Below, in pieces: positions 1 through 9,181 of a stretch of DNA of 64,000 bases (position 1 is its first letter; the number at the start of each line of letters is the position of its first letter). A program made the translations under genes and the position numbers. The stretch comes from DAIDKA01 sp049792815 (lineage in GTDB: Bacteria > Pseudomonadota > Gammaproteobacteria > Steroidobacterales > Steroidobacteraceae), in contig JBARBG010000025.1 in NCBI GenBank assembly GCA_049792815.1, positions 62,001 to 126,000 of the forward strand, in the 5' to 3' direction. The notes below the pieces were generated by a model. The model saw only the letters and a list, made by a program, of their open reading frames with translations, had not been told where the DNA came from and did no database searches.

Positions 1-414
1 CGTGCCCTGCTCAATGAACATCGGTGGCCCTGCTATGGTCGGCGAATTGATTCCGGTCCACAGGGTCTCGGCAGTCGCCGCGTTGCCATTGACCACGATT
101 GAGACATTCGTCAGCAGCATCCGGAATACTCCCGGACGTTTCGTGGAGCCGGCTGCAATCTTCTTGTAGACATCCTTGATGGCCGCTTCACCCTGCCCCT
201 TCAGGCCATTGACGTCAATGACGCCATCCGGCAGATAGTAGCGCCCGAAGTCTTCCTCACCCTTGCCCAGGTGCGCATAGTAATCAACGAGCATGTCCTG
301 GATCTGCTGCTTGTCCAGCAGGGTCTGCAACGTCGTCGCCGGCTGCTCGGCAGGCGCAGGCTGCACCGCGAGCATGGCCACCAACGGAAGTATCGCCGCT
401 GCAATCTGTTTCAT
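1..414 (-). CDS. Exported SnoaL-like (NTF2-fold) protein, 3' end cut by window edge
   Basis: Open from ATG at 414 to the left edge (138 codons, no stop). The first about 22 residues form a signal peptide (MKQIAAAILPLVAMLAV, cleavage near PAEQ). The rest fits a SnoaL-like cone: a helix with QDMLVDYYAHLGKG, then FGRYYLPDGVIDVNGLKGQG. The family covers polyketide cyclases, dehydratases and non-enzymatic binders, so the substrate cannot be named. It starts 31 bp after the MFS gene stop on the same strand, so the two are probably one transcript. It is one of six SnoaL-type genes in the window. Confidence 0.8.
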   Translation of the reverse strand, partial: MKQIAAAILPLVAMLAVQPAPAEQPATTLQTLLDKQQIQDMLVDYYAHLGKGEEDFGRYYLPDGVIDVNGLKGQGEAAIKDVYKKIAAGSTKRPGVFRMLLTNVSIVVNGNAATAETLWTGINSPTIAGPPMFIEQGT

Positions 415-445
415 CTCGGTCTCCCCCTTGCTTGGAATCGATTTA

Positions 446-1702
446 TCAGGCGGCCTGCACCGCGGCGCGGGTCACGAAGCGCGGATTGGTCTCGATCAGT
501 CCCAGGGCCAGCACCGCGGCCAGCAGTGACATCGCGGCCGCCATGACCAGCGGCATCGCCAGACTGAAATGATCGGCCAGCGCGCCTGCGATCAGCGGAC
601 TGAAGGCACCGCCGGTAATCTCTCCGACTCCCACCACCAACCCCATGGCGGTCGCCGCGCGTCGCATCGACAGGGTCTCCGCGGGCACCACGCCCATGAA
701 GAGCGGGAAGGAGCCTACGCCGATCCAACCGATGACCGCCAGGGTGGTCATCAGCACTACGGAGCTGTGGACCAGCAGCGCGGCGACGGGACACAGCGCC
801 ATCAGCGCGCAGAAGCTGATCATGATCGGGCGGCGGCCAATCCGGTCCGACAGCAACGGCACCAGCACGCCACCGACGCCGGGAGCGATGCCCAGGGCAG
901 TCATGATCTGCGACATGGTCGTCGGCGACATGCCCAGCGCCGCCGTGAAATACCGAGGCAGGGCGATGGACCCGATGACCAGTGCGCCCACCATCAGGCA
1001 GCTGATGCCACAGCACAATGCGATATTGCGGATCGACAGCATGGCCCACAGCGAGTCGGAGGGTTCTTTGGCCGCAGTCGCGGCGGGAGCGGGGGCCCGG
1101 GGCGGCTCATCCACCAGCCACCAGATCAGCAGCGCCAGAATCAATCCTGGCACGCCCGCGACCAGGAACGCCGCATGCCACGAGTATCTCTGGGCCAGGG
1201 CGATCAAAACGATGGGCGCCAGGGCCGTTCCAATCGCGGAACCGAAAAAATTCTGGATGATGCCGGCATTGAGTCCCCGGCGCTGTTGCGCGGTGACCGC
1301 CAGCAGTATGGCCAGGCAGATCGGCAGGAAGGGCCCTTCCACGGCGCCCATCACCAGCCGCGCGGCGAACAATGTCCAGTACGAGTTCGCAAGGCCTGAG
1401 AGCACCGAACACAAGGAGAACACCAGCATCGCCGCCAGCAGGAACGGCTTGCGCCGGCCCACACGGTCGGACCAGAAGCCAATCAGATAGGCGCCGAGCG
1501 CCCACGTCACCGCCAGCGCCGCCGGCAGCGCATACAGTTGGGAATCGGTGAGATGCAGGTCGGGTACCACGAATGGCGACAGGAAGGTGATCGCCATCCG
1601 GTCCATGTAGGCGAAGCCCCAGGCCAGCCCCAGCAGCAGCAGCGTGCGCATCTCGATGACCAGGGCACGGTCCTGCGGAATACTCGCCGATGTCTGTGGC
1701 AT
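446..1702 (-). CDS. MFS transporter
   Basis: A 418-residue membrane protein with about 12 hydrophobic segments. It carries the MFS loop 2-3 signature GFWSDRVGRRK and a related SDRIGRRP after TM8, so it is a proton- or ion-coupled carrier of an unknown small molecule or anion. I chose ATG at 1702 because AAGGGGG lies six bases upstream; the ATG at 1708 directly abuts that Shine-Dalgarno and the frame further upstream lacks membrane-protein character. It is followed 31 bp later by the SnoaL-like gene and is divergent from the isochorismatase-family gene. Confidence 0.88.
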   Translation of the reverse strand: MPQTSASIPQDRALVIEMRTLLLLGLAWGFAYMDRMAITFLSPFVVPDLHLTDSQLYALPAALAVTWALGAYLIGFWSDRVGRRKPFLLAAMLVFSLCSVLSGLANSYWTLFAARLVMGAVEGPFLPICLAILLAVTAQQRRGLNAGIIQNFFGSAIGTALAPIVLIALAQRYSWHAAFLVAGVPGLILALLIWWLVDEPPRAPAPAATAAKEPSDSLWAMLSIRNIALCCGISCLMVGALVIGSIALPRYFTAALGMSPTTMSQIMTALGIAPGVGGVLVPLLSDRIGRRPIMISFCALMALCPVAALLVHSSVVLMTTLAVIGWIGVGSFPLFMGVVPAETLSMRRAATAMGLVVGVGEITGGAFSPLIAGALADHFSLAMPLVMAAAMSLLAAVLALGLIETNPRFVTRAAVQAA

Positions 1703-1859
1703 GTCCATCCCCCTTAACAGCTGCGCATGATAGTGCATGCGCGCGGACCGGAGCATGCCTTTACCGCTTCGGGGCCTCGGTGTTGCCGTGGCAACCGATG
1801 TGCGGGTGCGGCACGGGTGTGCCAGAATTACTCTCCGAACGCCACTGCGAGCGACCGCC

Positions 1860-2576
1860 ATGCACAAAATCGCGTTTTCCGCCGAAGTGCTGCAAGAGAT
1901 CCAGGCGCAGCAAGGGACGCTGCATCCCCATCGGCACCTGGATTTGCGGCGCACCGCGCACATCATCGTGGATCTGCAGAACGGGTTCATGGAACCCGGC
2001 GCGCCGGTCGAGGTGCCCGTGGCGCGCGAGATCGTTCCCAACGTCAATCAGATCAGCGCCGCGGTACGCGCCCACGGCGGGCGCAACATCTTCCTGCGCA
2101 TGACGGTTGACGCGCACTCGCGCGCCAGCTGGAGCAACTGGTTCAAATACCTTCACACGCCTGAGAGCGGCACGACGCTGACGCAGGCTTTTGCACCCGG
2201 CGCACACTACTGGCAGTTGTGGCCTGCGCTTGCCGTCTCGGACCGCGACCTCGTGGTGGACAAGTTCCGCTTCGGTGCTTTCGTGCCGGGCGCGAGCCCC
2301 CTGCACGAGATCCTGCAGGGCCATGGGATTGATACCCTGATCATCACCGGGACTCTGAGCAACTGCTGCTGTGAATCCACCGCACGCGATGCCATGCAGA
2401 TGAACTACAAGATCATCTTCGTGGCCGATGCCAATGCGGCGCTGACGGACGCGGCCCACAACGCAACGCTGGAAAACATGGCGTTTCTGTTCGGCGACGT
2501 CATGTCGAGCGCGGAGCTCATTCACTGCATTGAGCAGTCGACCGGCGCGGCGGCGCCGCGCAAGGCCGTTGGTTGA
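1860..2576 (+). CDS. Isochorismatase-family cysteine hydrolase
   Basis: A 238-residue cytoplasmic protein. The family triad is visible: Asp38 in HIIVDLQNGF, Lys135 in VVDKFRFGAF and Cys170 in SNCCCESTARDA, with the usual C-x-E-S-T-A-R-D-A signature. Relatives hydrolyse isochorismate, nicotinamide, N-carbamoylsarcosine or ureidoacrylate; the sequence does not separate these. ATG 1860 was chosen over an upstream frame start because the homologous region begins shortly after it. It reads divergently from the MFS gene across about 150 bp and lies upstream of the glycine riboswitch, so an amide or N-carbamoyl substrate is possible but unproven. Confidence 0.87.
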   Translation: MHKIAFSAEVLQEIQAQQGTLHPHRHLDLRRTAHIIVDLQNGFMEPGAPVEVPVAREIVPNVNQISAAVRAHGGRNIFLRMTVDAHSRASWSNWFKYLHTPESGTTLTQAFAPGAHYWQLWPALAVSDRDLVVDKFRFGAFVPGASPLHEILQGHGIDTLIITGTLSNCCCESTARDAMQMNYKIIFVADANAALTDAAHNATLENMAFLFGDVMSSAELIHCIEQSTGAAAPRKAVG

Positions 2577-2654
2577 CACCCCTCCCGGGTAAGACGGACA
2601 ATAGCGTCCTGAGCCTTAAGGAAGCCTAGCGAGCGCAAGCGTTTCGTTACATAT

Positions 2655-2815
2655 CAACGACATCGTGGGAGAGAGCGGAAGTATTCCGCCGCCGAAGGAG
2701 CAACCGCCCCGGAAACTCTCAGGCAAAAGGACCATGTGTCGTAAACCTCTGAAGAGTGGCACCGAACGGTGCCCGCCGACGGACTAATAATCTCAGGCGC
2801 AAAGGACAGAGCGGG
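2655..2815 (+). promoter_or_regulatory. Tandem glycine riboswitch
   Basis: Aptamer 1 (about 2662-2734) has the near-consensus glycine aptamer elements GGGAGAGA, GCCGAAGGAGCAA and AACTCTCAGGCAAAAGGACC. Aptamer 2 (about 2745-2815) is more diverged: a P1 stem CCTCTG with CAGAG, a GGCACC-GAAC-GGTGCC hairpin, and ATCTCAGGCGCAAAGGACAGAG split by the usual core. A small stem AAGCCA/TGGCTT (2820-2836) sits just before the Shine-Dalgarno CAGGAG (2838-2843) of the DadA-like gene, which suggests translational control. No terminator-type hairpin with a U-run is visible. A possible -10 TACATA lies near 2650. Confidence 0.88.
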
Positions 2816-2850
2816 CCATAAGCCAGAACTTGGCTTTCAGGAGCACCGCC

Positions 2851-4113
2851 ATGTCCAGATCCCACATCGCAATCATCGGCGCCGGCATCACCGGCGTCAC
2901 CACGGCCTATGACCTGCTGCGCCAGGGCCATGCCGTGACTGTCATCGATCGACGGCCCGACGCGGCCATGGAAACCTCGTACGCCAATGGCGGCCAGCTT
3001 TCCGCCAGCAACGCGGAAGTCTGGAATTCCTGGAGCACGATCATCAAGGGCCTGCGCTGGATGCTCGATGCCCAGGCGCCGTTGCTGATCAATCCGGTAC
3101 CGAGCTTCCACAAATACAGCTGGCTGGCCGAGTTCGTGGCCGGCATCCGCAACCATCGGGCGAATACCATCGAGACCACGCGGCTCGCCATCCAGGCCCG
3201 CAGCCTCCTCTTTGATATCGCCGAGCGCGAACACATCCAGTTCGATCTGGAAAAGCGCGGCATCCTGCATCTGTACCACGACCAGACGGCGTTCGCTGCC
3301 GCCACCGCGGGCAATGAGCTGTTGCGCCAGGGTGGCCTGGAGCGCTATCCGGTCACCGATGCGGAAATCCATGCCATCGAGCCGGCGCTGCAGGGATCCT
3401 TCCACGGGGGGTTCTTCACTCCCTCGGACGCCACCGGCGATATCCGCAAATTCACGCGCGGTCTGGCCGATGCCTGTATTCGCCTGGGCGCAAAATTCCA
3501 GGTGAACACGACCGTCGCCGGCATTGAATCGCGGGGGTCGCGGCACCTGCTGCGCCTCACGGACAGCGATTCCGGCAGCGACCTGACGCCGCTGTCGGCC
3601 GACGCCCTGGTGGTGTGCGCCGGTGTTGCCAGTCGCCAGTTCGCCTCGATGCTGGGCGATCGCATCAATATCTATCCGGTCAAGGGCTATTCCATCACGG
3701 TATGCCTGGATGATCCGGTGAGCGAGGCCGCGGCGCCGACGGTGAGTTTGCTGGATGAGGCTGCGAAGATTGTCAGCGCGCGCCTGGGCCGTGATCGGCT
3801 GCGTATCGCCGGCACCGCCGAATTCAACGGCTACAACCGCGACATCCGCGCCGATCGCATCGAACCCCTGGTGCGCTGGTCGCGACAGCTGTTCCCGCAG
3901 GTGTCCACCGGTACGGTCATCCCCTGGGCGGGATTGCGACCGATGACTCCGAGCATGATGCCGCGCGTCGGCCGCGGCAGCCGGCCCGGCGTGTACTACA
4001 ACACCGGCCACGGACACCTGGGCTGGACGCTGTCCGCGGCCACGGCGTCCATGATCACTGAGATCATCGGCCAGGATCTGGCGTCGGTGCCAAGGCTCTT
4101 GCTCGCCGGCTGA
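2851..4113 (+). CDS. dadA: D-amino acid dehydrogenase (DadA-like FAD oxidoreductase)
   Basis: 420 residues, the length of DadA. The N-terminus has the FAD dinucleotide-binding motif IIGAGITGVTTAYDLLRQG, then the DadA hallmarks METSYANGGQLS, VYPVKGYS-type IYPVKGYSIT, WAGLRPMTP and NTGHGHLGWT. DadA oxidatively deaminates D-amino acids, and glycine poorly in some relatives, passing electrons to the quinone pool. ATG 2851 has CAGGAG seven bases upstream. The tandem glycine riboswitch in the leader implies that the cell uses this enzyme when glycine is abundant, so glycine or a glycine-derived amine may be the real substrate; that part is inference. Confidence 0.9.
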   Translation: MSRSHIAIIGAGITGVTTAYDLLRQGHAVTVIDRRPDAAMETSYANGGQLSASNAEVWNSWSTIIKGLRWMLDAQAPLLINPVPSFHKYSWLAEFVAGIRNHRANTIETTRLAIQARSLLFDIAEREHIQFDLEKRGILHLYHDQTAFAAATAGNELLRQGGLERYPVTDAEIHAIEPALQGSFHGGFFTPSDATGDIRKFTRGLADACIRLGAKFQVNTTVAGIESRGSRHLLRLTDSDSGSDLTPLSADALVVCAGVASRQFASMLGDRINIYPVKGYSITVCLDDPVSEAAAPTVSLLDEAAKIVSARLGRDRLRIAGTAEFNGYNRDIRADRIEPLVRWSRQLFPQVSTGTVIPWAGLRPMTPSMMPRVGRGSRPGVYYNTGHGHLGWTLSAATASMITEIIGQDLASVPRLLLAG

Positions 4114-4133
4114 GGGCCTGTATCCTCGCCGCC

Positions 4134-5312
4134 GTGCCGCCAGGAAAATACCCCGTGCCCGGGCAGCCGCGCGCCGCTGGTGAAGGCCGGCTGCCCGGCC
4201 TGGACCTGGTGCGCGCCGTCGCAATCGCCTGGGTGATGCTCTACCACGCCTCGATTCTCTGGCGTGTGCCGGGAGACTCCTGGATCGTCCGCTTCGGCTG
4301 GTTGGGCGTCGATCTGTTCTTCGTGCTCAGCGGCTTCCTGATCGCGGGGCAACTGCTGCGGCCCTGGGCCCGCGGCACCGCCCCCGACTATCCGCGCTTC
4401 ATCTCCCGCCGGCTGTTGCGGACCATTCCGGCCTACCTGGTGGTGCTGGCCGTCTACTTCTTCGTTCCGTGGCTGCGCGACGGCACGCAAATGCAGCCGC
4501 TGTGGCAGTTCCTGACCTTCACACAGAACCTGGCCCTCGAGCCCCGCGAGGTCTTCTCCCATGCCTGGTCGCTGTGCGTGGAGGAGCAGTTCTACCTGGT
4601 GTTTCCGCTGGTCGTCGCCTGGCTGGCCTGGCGTCCGAGCGCCACCAAGGTCATGGCGAGCATTGCGGGCGTGCTGCTGTTCGGGATCTGCATACGCGGC
4701 TACCTGTGGGTGCACGAGGTGGCCACGACTGCGCAGGGTGTGACGGTGCTGAACGGCATTCGTTTCATGAGCCTCATCTACTATCCGACCTGGTCGCGGC
4801 TTGATGCGTTGTTGGCGGGAGTGGTGGTGGCGCTGGTCCAAACCTTCCGCCCGGGCTGGTGGGAACTGCTCATGGCGAAGGCCAACCTGCTGTCACTGTG
4901 CGGGGTCACCGGCATCGCCGCGTCGATGGTGTTCTTTGGCGGCCAGATCGCAGGATTCACGGCAACCCTGTTCGGTTATCCGCTGGTGGCTGCCAGCGCG
5001 GCGCTGCTGGTGGTGGCCGGCAGCGACCGCCATTCGCTCATCGGCCGCCACGCCATACCGGGCGCACAGGCACTGGCCACCGGCGCCTACAGTCTCTACC
5101 TCACCCACAAGATGGTGTATCACGCCGTCCAGGAGCTCGGCCGTCATTGGTCCGCCAACCGGCAGCCCTTCGAACTGGCCGCCGGTTTGCTGCTCGCACT
5201 GCTGGTGGGATCCGCCCTCTACTGGTCGGTCGAGCGGCCATTTCTGAAGCTGCGGGACCGCCTTACGATGAGCCGCTCCCTGCGCGCCTGGGATCCCGTG
5301 CAGCCGCGTTAA
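4134..5312 (+). CDS. Acyltransferase family 3 membrane protein (OafA/YrhL type)
   Basis: 392 residues, about ten hydrophobic segments. It opens with the family signature LPGLDLVRAVAIAWVMLYHAS, whose His in the first membrane helix is the conserved catalytic residue, followed by GWLGVDLFFVLSGFLI and SRRLLRTIPAYLV. WSLCVEEQFYLVFP is also typical. Members O-acylate cell-surface sugars, lipid A, peptidoglycan or antibiotics. The start is GTG 4134, 20 bp after the DadA-like stop, with no strong Shine-Dalgarno; GTG 4155 is an alternative. Spacing would allow riboswitch read-through into this gene. Confidence 0.87.
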   Translation: MPPGKYPVPGQPRAAGEGRLPGLDLVRAVAIAWVMLYHASILWRVPGDSWIVRFGWLGVDLFFVLSGFLIAGQLLRPWARGTAPDYPRFISRRLLRTIPAYLVVLAVYFFVPWLRDGTQMQPLWQFLTFTQNLALEPREVFSHAWSLCVEEQFYLVFPLVVAWLAWRPSATKVMASIAGVLLFGICIRGYLWVHEVATTAQGVTVLNGIRFMSLIYYPTWSRLDALLAGVVVALVQTFRPGWWELLMAKANLLSLCGVTGIAASMVFFGGQIAGFTATLFGYPLVAASAALLVVAGSDRHSLIGRHAIPGAQALATGAYSLYLTHKMVYHAVQELGRHWSANRQPFELAAGLLLALLVGSALYWSVERPFLKLRDRLTMSRSLRAWDPVQPR

Positions 5313-5390
5313 GAGTTGATCCCTCAACGTCGGTAATCGCCTGATTTGTTTGCGGTATACTGCTGCGCACGCGTCCGATGGGGGGAACAA

Positions 5391-6242
5391 ATGCCGCGAT
5401 CTGCATGGCTGGCAATCAGCTTCGCGCTCATCTGGGGCGCCTCTTTTGCACAGGAAGGTGCGCCCCCGGCCGGTCCACCGCAGGGCGGCGACCCGGCCGC
5501 CAGGGCCGCAGCGCGCGACCGGATCAACGCCGCCCAAGCGGCCCTGTGGAACAAGATTCCGGCCCCGCAGGATCCACGCGACTTCTCCGGGGTGTGGTGG
5601 ACGCGCGGCTACGACCGGACCTTCCGTCCCATCGCCGATCATCCGATGTCGCCGAGCGATGCCGCGAGCCTGCTGCCTCTGACCCCGCTCGAGGCTGCCA
5701 GCCGTCAGCATCACCTGGACATGGAAAAGGCCGGCACCCCGATCGCCGACGCCCCGACCCAGTGCTTTCCGCATGGCATACCGCGGCTGATGGCCTCACC
5801 CTACCCGATCGAGTTTGTCTACGCGCCCGGCCTGATCACCATCCTGCACGAAGTGGCCCACAACGTGCGCTTCATCCACATGGACGGCAAGCCCGCACCC
5901 GCTGACACGTCGCGCAGCTTCCTCGGCTATTCGGTGGGGCATTGGGAGGGCGATACGCTGGTCGTCGTCACTGATCATTTCAACGATCGCACGCAGATCG
6001 ACGAGGAGTCGCTCTCCCATGGACTGCAACTGAAGACCACCGAGCGCATGACCAAGTTCACCAACAAGTATGGCGGCGTCGAGATCCGCAACCTCATCAC
6101 CATCGAGGATCCGGAGCATTTCACCAAGCCCTGGACGGCCGAGCGTCTGTATCCGTGGCGCGGCGACATCCAGATCGCCGAATACTCCTGCGAGGAGAAC
6201 AACCGCAACGCCCCGGTGAACGGCATCTCGGTGGCCAAATGA
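5391..6242 (+). CDS. Exported protein of the GHWEGDTLVV family, pair 1 member A
   Basis: 283 residues with a signal peptide (MPRSAWLAISFALIWGASFA). The conserved core reads TQCFPHGIPRLM, ITILHEVAHNVRFI, GYSVGHWEGDTLVVVTDHFND, then an ITIEDP strand and a C-terminal SCEENNRNAPVNG. I recognise this as a family common in soil proteobacteria and acidobacteria but know no assigned function. ATG 5391 follows GGGGGAAC, and a -10-like TATACT (5356-5361) lies upstream. The stop overlaps the next gene in ATGA. The same arrangement and the same C-terminal motif recur at 13339-14849. Confidence 0.82.
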   Translation: MPRSAWLAISFALIWGASFAQEGAPPAGPPQGGDPAARAAARDRINAAQAALWNKIPAPQDPRDFSGVWWTRGYDRTFRPIADHPMSPSDAASLLPLTPLEAASRQHHLDMEKAGTPIADAPTQCFPHGIPRLMASPYPIEFVYAPGLITILHEVAHNVRFIHMDGKPAPADTSRSFLGYSVGHWEGDTLVVVTDHFNDRTQIDEESLSHGLQLKTTERMTKFTNKYGGVEIRNLITIEDPEHFTKPWTAERLYPWRGDIQIAEYSCEENNRNAPVNGISVAK

Positions 6243-6961
6243 TGCTGCGCAGACTGACAATCGTATGCTTGCCGGTTCTGGCCGCGGTACTGGCCGGCAC
6301 GCCGGCCTTGGGTGCGCAATCCGCCACCGATACGGCACCGCTGTTTGAGCAGCCGGCCGCGGGTGCTCCCAACTTCACCGGCAAATGGCTCAACACCAAG
6401 CCCGGCGGACGTCTGCTCACCAGTGATGGCCACGAACCCCCGCTCAATGCCGCGGGCCAGGCCGAATACGCGCAGCGTCAGGCGGCGCTGAAGTCCGGTG
6501 ACCGCAAGATCGATCCGATCTCAACCTGCCTGATGCACGGCATACCGCGGCTGCTCTACACGCCCTATCCCTTCCTGATCCTGCAGACCACTCGCAATAT
6601 CACCTTCGTGCACGAGGCCAACCATACCTTCCGCATCATTTACTGGGACAAGGCCCCGCCGAATGATGCCGATCCGACTTACCTGGGAATGGCCTCCGCG
6701 CACCTCGATGGCAAGACCCTGATCATCGATAGCGTAGCCTTCAATGACCTGACGTGGCTGGATTATTCGGGCCTGCCCCACGGCGAGAAGCTGACCGTGC
6801 AGGAGCGTTATACGCTCAGCAATCCGCAGACCATCAGCGGATCCGTGCTCATCACCGATCCGCAGTACTACACCGCGCCCTGGACGGCCCGCTTCACGCT
6901 CAAACGGCAGCCGGGAATGGACCTGAAGGAAAGCGTCTGCATGGACACCCACACGATGTAG
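6239..6961 (+). CDS. Exported protein of the GHWEGDTLVV family, pair 1 member B
   Basis: 240 residues, signal peptide MMLRRLTIVCLPVLAAVLAG with cleavage near ALGAQ. It is a shorter, more diverged paralogue of the preceding gene: CLMHGIPRLLYTPYPF, ITFVHEANHTFRIIYWD, SAHLDGKTLIIDSVAFND, then VLITDPQYY and a terminal SVCMD. The acidic WEGD of the family is replaced by HLDGK. The start was set at 6239 because it overlaps the upstream stop as ATGA, the usual sign of translational coupling. Function unknown; the fixed pairing suggests that the two products act together in the periplasm. Confidence 0.8.
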   Translation: MMLRRLTIVCLPVLAAVLAGTPALGAQSATDTAPLFEQPAAGAPNFTGKWLNTKPGGRLLTSDGHEPPLNAAGQAEYAQRQAALKSGDRKIDPISTCLMHGIPRLLYTPYPFLILQTTRNITFVHEANHTFRIIYWDKAPPNDADPTYLGMASAHLDGKTLIIDSVAFNDLTWLDYSGLPHGEKLTVQERYTLSNPQTISGSVLITDPQYYTAPWTARFTLKRQPGMDLKESVCMDTHTM

Positions 6962-6973
6962 GCGGCGCAGGGC

Positions 6974-8761
6974 CTACCTGCACAGTTCCGAGATGCAGAT
7001 GGACTGCAGCGTCCGGCCTTCGGGCGGCACGGCCAGGCCGCGCTCCTTCATCATCCGGCGCAGCAGCGCGGCCGTTTCCGGATGGACAATCGAAGACTGC
7101 ACGCCAACGCGCACCAAGCCATCGGCATAGTCGATCGCCTGCCAGGAGACTCCCGCCAGGCCATGCACCGTGTCGCGGCTGCCGATGTCGTGCAGGGACA
7201 GATCCGCCCCATGCTGGACCAGCAGCTCGACGACATCGTTGCGGCCCTTGTGAGCAGCTCCCATCAGCGCCGTACGCAGGTCTTCAGTGTCCTGCGCATT
7301 GACGTTGGCGCCATGGTCGAGCAGAAATCTCACGGTTTCGAGGGTCTGCTGAGGTGACCACTCGTAGGTGACGCCCTCGACCCAGCCAATCCCACTGGCC
7401 ACCATCAGCGGCGTGACGTTGTAGTCGGTTGCGATGGTCGGATCTGCGCCGTGCTCAAGCAGCAGCTTCATCAGCATCAGGTCCCCGGACTGCGCGGCGC
7501 GCAGGAACGGGGTCGCGCCGTTTTCGACCAACCATTGGTTGGTGAACACCGTGCGGGTTTCGGTACTCGAATGCATGCGCAGATTCGGATCGGCGCCAGC
7601 CGCCAGCAGCTCCTTGATGAAATCCAGGTGATCCATGTCCGGCTTGCGCACCGGATAGTCGCCGCCCTCGATATTGCGATTGTCGGTCGCGATGTACAGC
7701 GGGGTCCACCCGCCGCCGTTGGCGATGTTCGGCTTGGCGCCATGCTGCAAAAGGTATTCGCCAAGCTTGTAGTACTTGTTCTGGGTGGCAACCAGCAACG
7801 CGGTCCAGCCAAACGAACTGGTTTCATTGACGTCCGCTCCCGCCTCAATCAGGACTTTGGCGCTCGCCATATCCCCCTGGCGGGTGGCAAACATCAGCGG
7901 TGTCAGCCCACCCCATCTGACCCTGCTCGGCGGCGGCGGTTTCGGCAGCGGATGCTCCGCCAGCACGTTTTTTGCCGTCGCAATCTGCTCGGCCACCAAC
8001 TTGGCGGCCGCCTCCTGCTCGGCCGGTGAGCCAGCCGGCTTTTCGACGCGGCCGGCCAGACCATACCCGCCAGCAAACTCCTGGATGCGCTCCCGGCCCG
8101 TCTGGGCGAGGTAGGGTCTGCGCCCCGGATCGGTGGTGCCCGAGCGCGCGCTCAGATCCGCACCTTTGGAAAGCAGGTACCGCACGGCCTCCGAATTGCC
8201 ATTGTCCGCGGCCCACATCAGGGCAGTGGTGCCGCGGCTGCCTTCGCGGGCATCCACGCTCACGCCACGTGCCAGCAGTAGCTTGAGCACCGGCACGCTG
8301 CCCGTGCGCGCGGCCATCATCAGCGGCGTCTCCCCGCCGCGCAGTGTCTGATTGGCATCCGCCCCGGCGCGCAGCAATGCCTCGACCAGATCAGCATTGC
8401 CGGCCTCGCAGGCCAGCAGCAGCGGCGTCATGCCCGTGTCGGTGACCACGTTGGGGTGGGCGCCGGCCGCGAGCAGTTCTGCGGCGAGGTGCGCGTCACC
8501 CTGGTAGGCGGCCCAGTGCAGCGCGGTGCTGCCGTCCGGCTGCGGCGCATTCACGTCCGCATGCCCCTTCAGCAGCGCCTGCAGCCGCGCGTCATCCCGA
8601 TGCATGGCCGCATCTGCCAACTCGCTGGGCGCCGCCGGGGCGGGCGCCTCGGCGATGACTACGTGATGGGCCGATTCAACAGGCGCCGTGGCGCCCAGTG
8701 CGCCTTGCCAGCCGAGGGCGGCCAGTAATCCCGGCAGGACAAATTGCAGCGCCCTCTTCAC
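6974..8761 (-). CDS. Exported ankyrin-repeat protein
   Basis: 595 residues, signal peptide (MKRALQFVLPGLLAALGWQG, cleavage near LGATA). About ten ankyrin repeats run from residue 45 to 560, for example DGSTALHWAAYQGDAHLAAE, TGMTPLLLACEAGNADLVEA and GETPLMMAARTGSVPVLKLL, with longer inserts between some repeats. Ankyrin repeats bind proteins, so a scaffold role is likely. The GTG start at 8761 has GAGG seven bases upstream, inside the end of the DUF6152 gene. It is the last gene of a four-gene minus-strand operon and converges on pair 1 member B. Confidence 0.88.
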   Translation of the reverse strand: MKRALQFVLPGLLAALGWQGALGATAPVESAHHVVIAEAPAPAAPSELADAAMHRDDARLQALLKGHADVNAPQPDGSTALHWAAYQGDAHLAAELLAAGAHPNVVTDTGMTPLLLACEAGNADLVEALLRAGADANQTLRGGETPLMMAARTGSVPVLKLLLARGVSVDAREGSRGTTALMWAADNGNSEAVRYLLSKGADLSARSGTTDPGRRPYLAQTGRERIQEFAGGYGLAGRVEKPAGSPAEQEAAAKLVAEQIATAKNVLAEHPLPKPPPPSRVRWGGLTPLMFATRQGDMASAKVLIEAGADVNETSSFGWTALLVATQNKYYKLGEYLLQHGAKPNIANGGGWTPLYIATDNRNIEGGDYPVRKPDMDHLDFIKELLAAGADPNLRMHSSTETRTVFTNQWLVENGATPFLRAAQSGDLMLMKLLLEHGADPTIATDYNVTPLMVASGIGWVEGVTYEWSPQQTLETVRFLLDHGANVNAQDTEDLRTALMGAAHKGRNDVVELLVQHGADLSLHDIGSRDTVHGLAGVSWQAIDYADGLVRVGVQSSIVHPETAALLRRMMKERGLAVPPEGRTLQSICISELCR

Positions 8762-8770
8762 CAGCCGACC

Positions 8771-9145
8771 TCAACGCGGTGGGCCCACCGGCTGACCATT
8801 GACCATGGCCTTCATCATGCTGCCGCCATTGGTCCCGTCCTTGAGCGGATGGATGGTGATTTCTATGGCATCGCCCTCCTTGATGGACGAACGGCGCCAG
8901 CCCTGACGGGTCAGACCATTGGGGCTGCCGCCCTCGATGGACCATTCGGCCGCAGCGCCCCCCTTCGGGTCAGGGACCAGGACCTGCACCCAGATGTGCG
9001 GATTGGTCCACTGCACCTGTTTCACGGTGCCCACCAGCGTCTTTGTCTGCGCCTGGTCGAACATCGCGAACGAGTGGTGCGCCGAAGCCGCGCCGCCCCA
9101 GATGCCCAGCACCAGGAGAAGACCCAACAAAGTTCTGCTCTTCAC
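8771..9145 (-). CDS. DUF6152 family exported protein
   Basis: 124 residues. Signal peptide MKSRTLLGLLLVLGIWGGAASA followed by the family hallmark AHHSFAMFDQAQTKTLVGTV and VQWTNPHIWVQVLV, which I recognise as DUF6152, a family of small periplasmic beta-proteins of unknown function. GTG start at 9145 with GGGGG upstream. It lies between the DUF1552 and ankyrin genes with gaps of 36 and 9 bp, so it is cotranscribed with them. Confidence 0.85.
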   Translation of the reverse strand: MKSRTLLGLLLVLGIWGGAASAHHSFAMFDQAQTKTLVGTVKQVQWTNPHIWVQVLVPDPKGGAAAEWSIEGGSPNGLTRQGWRRSSIKEGDAIEITIHPLKDGTNGGSMMKAMVNGQPVGPPR

Positions 9146-9181
9146 AACTACCCCCTTGATCCATGCAAGAAAATACCGGAA

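Noticed and set aside
1761..2579. A 272-codon open frame antisense to the isochorismatase-family gene
   Set aside because: Arg/Ala-rich composition, no motif, and the opposite strand carries a complete catalytic triad.
2719..4224. A 501-codon open frame antisense to the DadA-like gene
   Set aside because: It mirrors the codon structure of the real gene in high-GC DNA, has low-complexity Arg/Ala/Gly composition and no family motif; the plus strand shows a full DadA with a Shine-Dalgarno and riboswitch.
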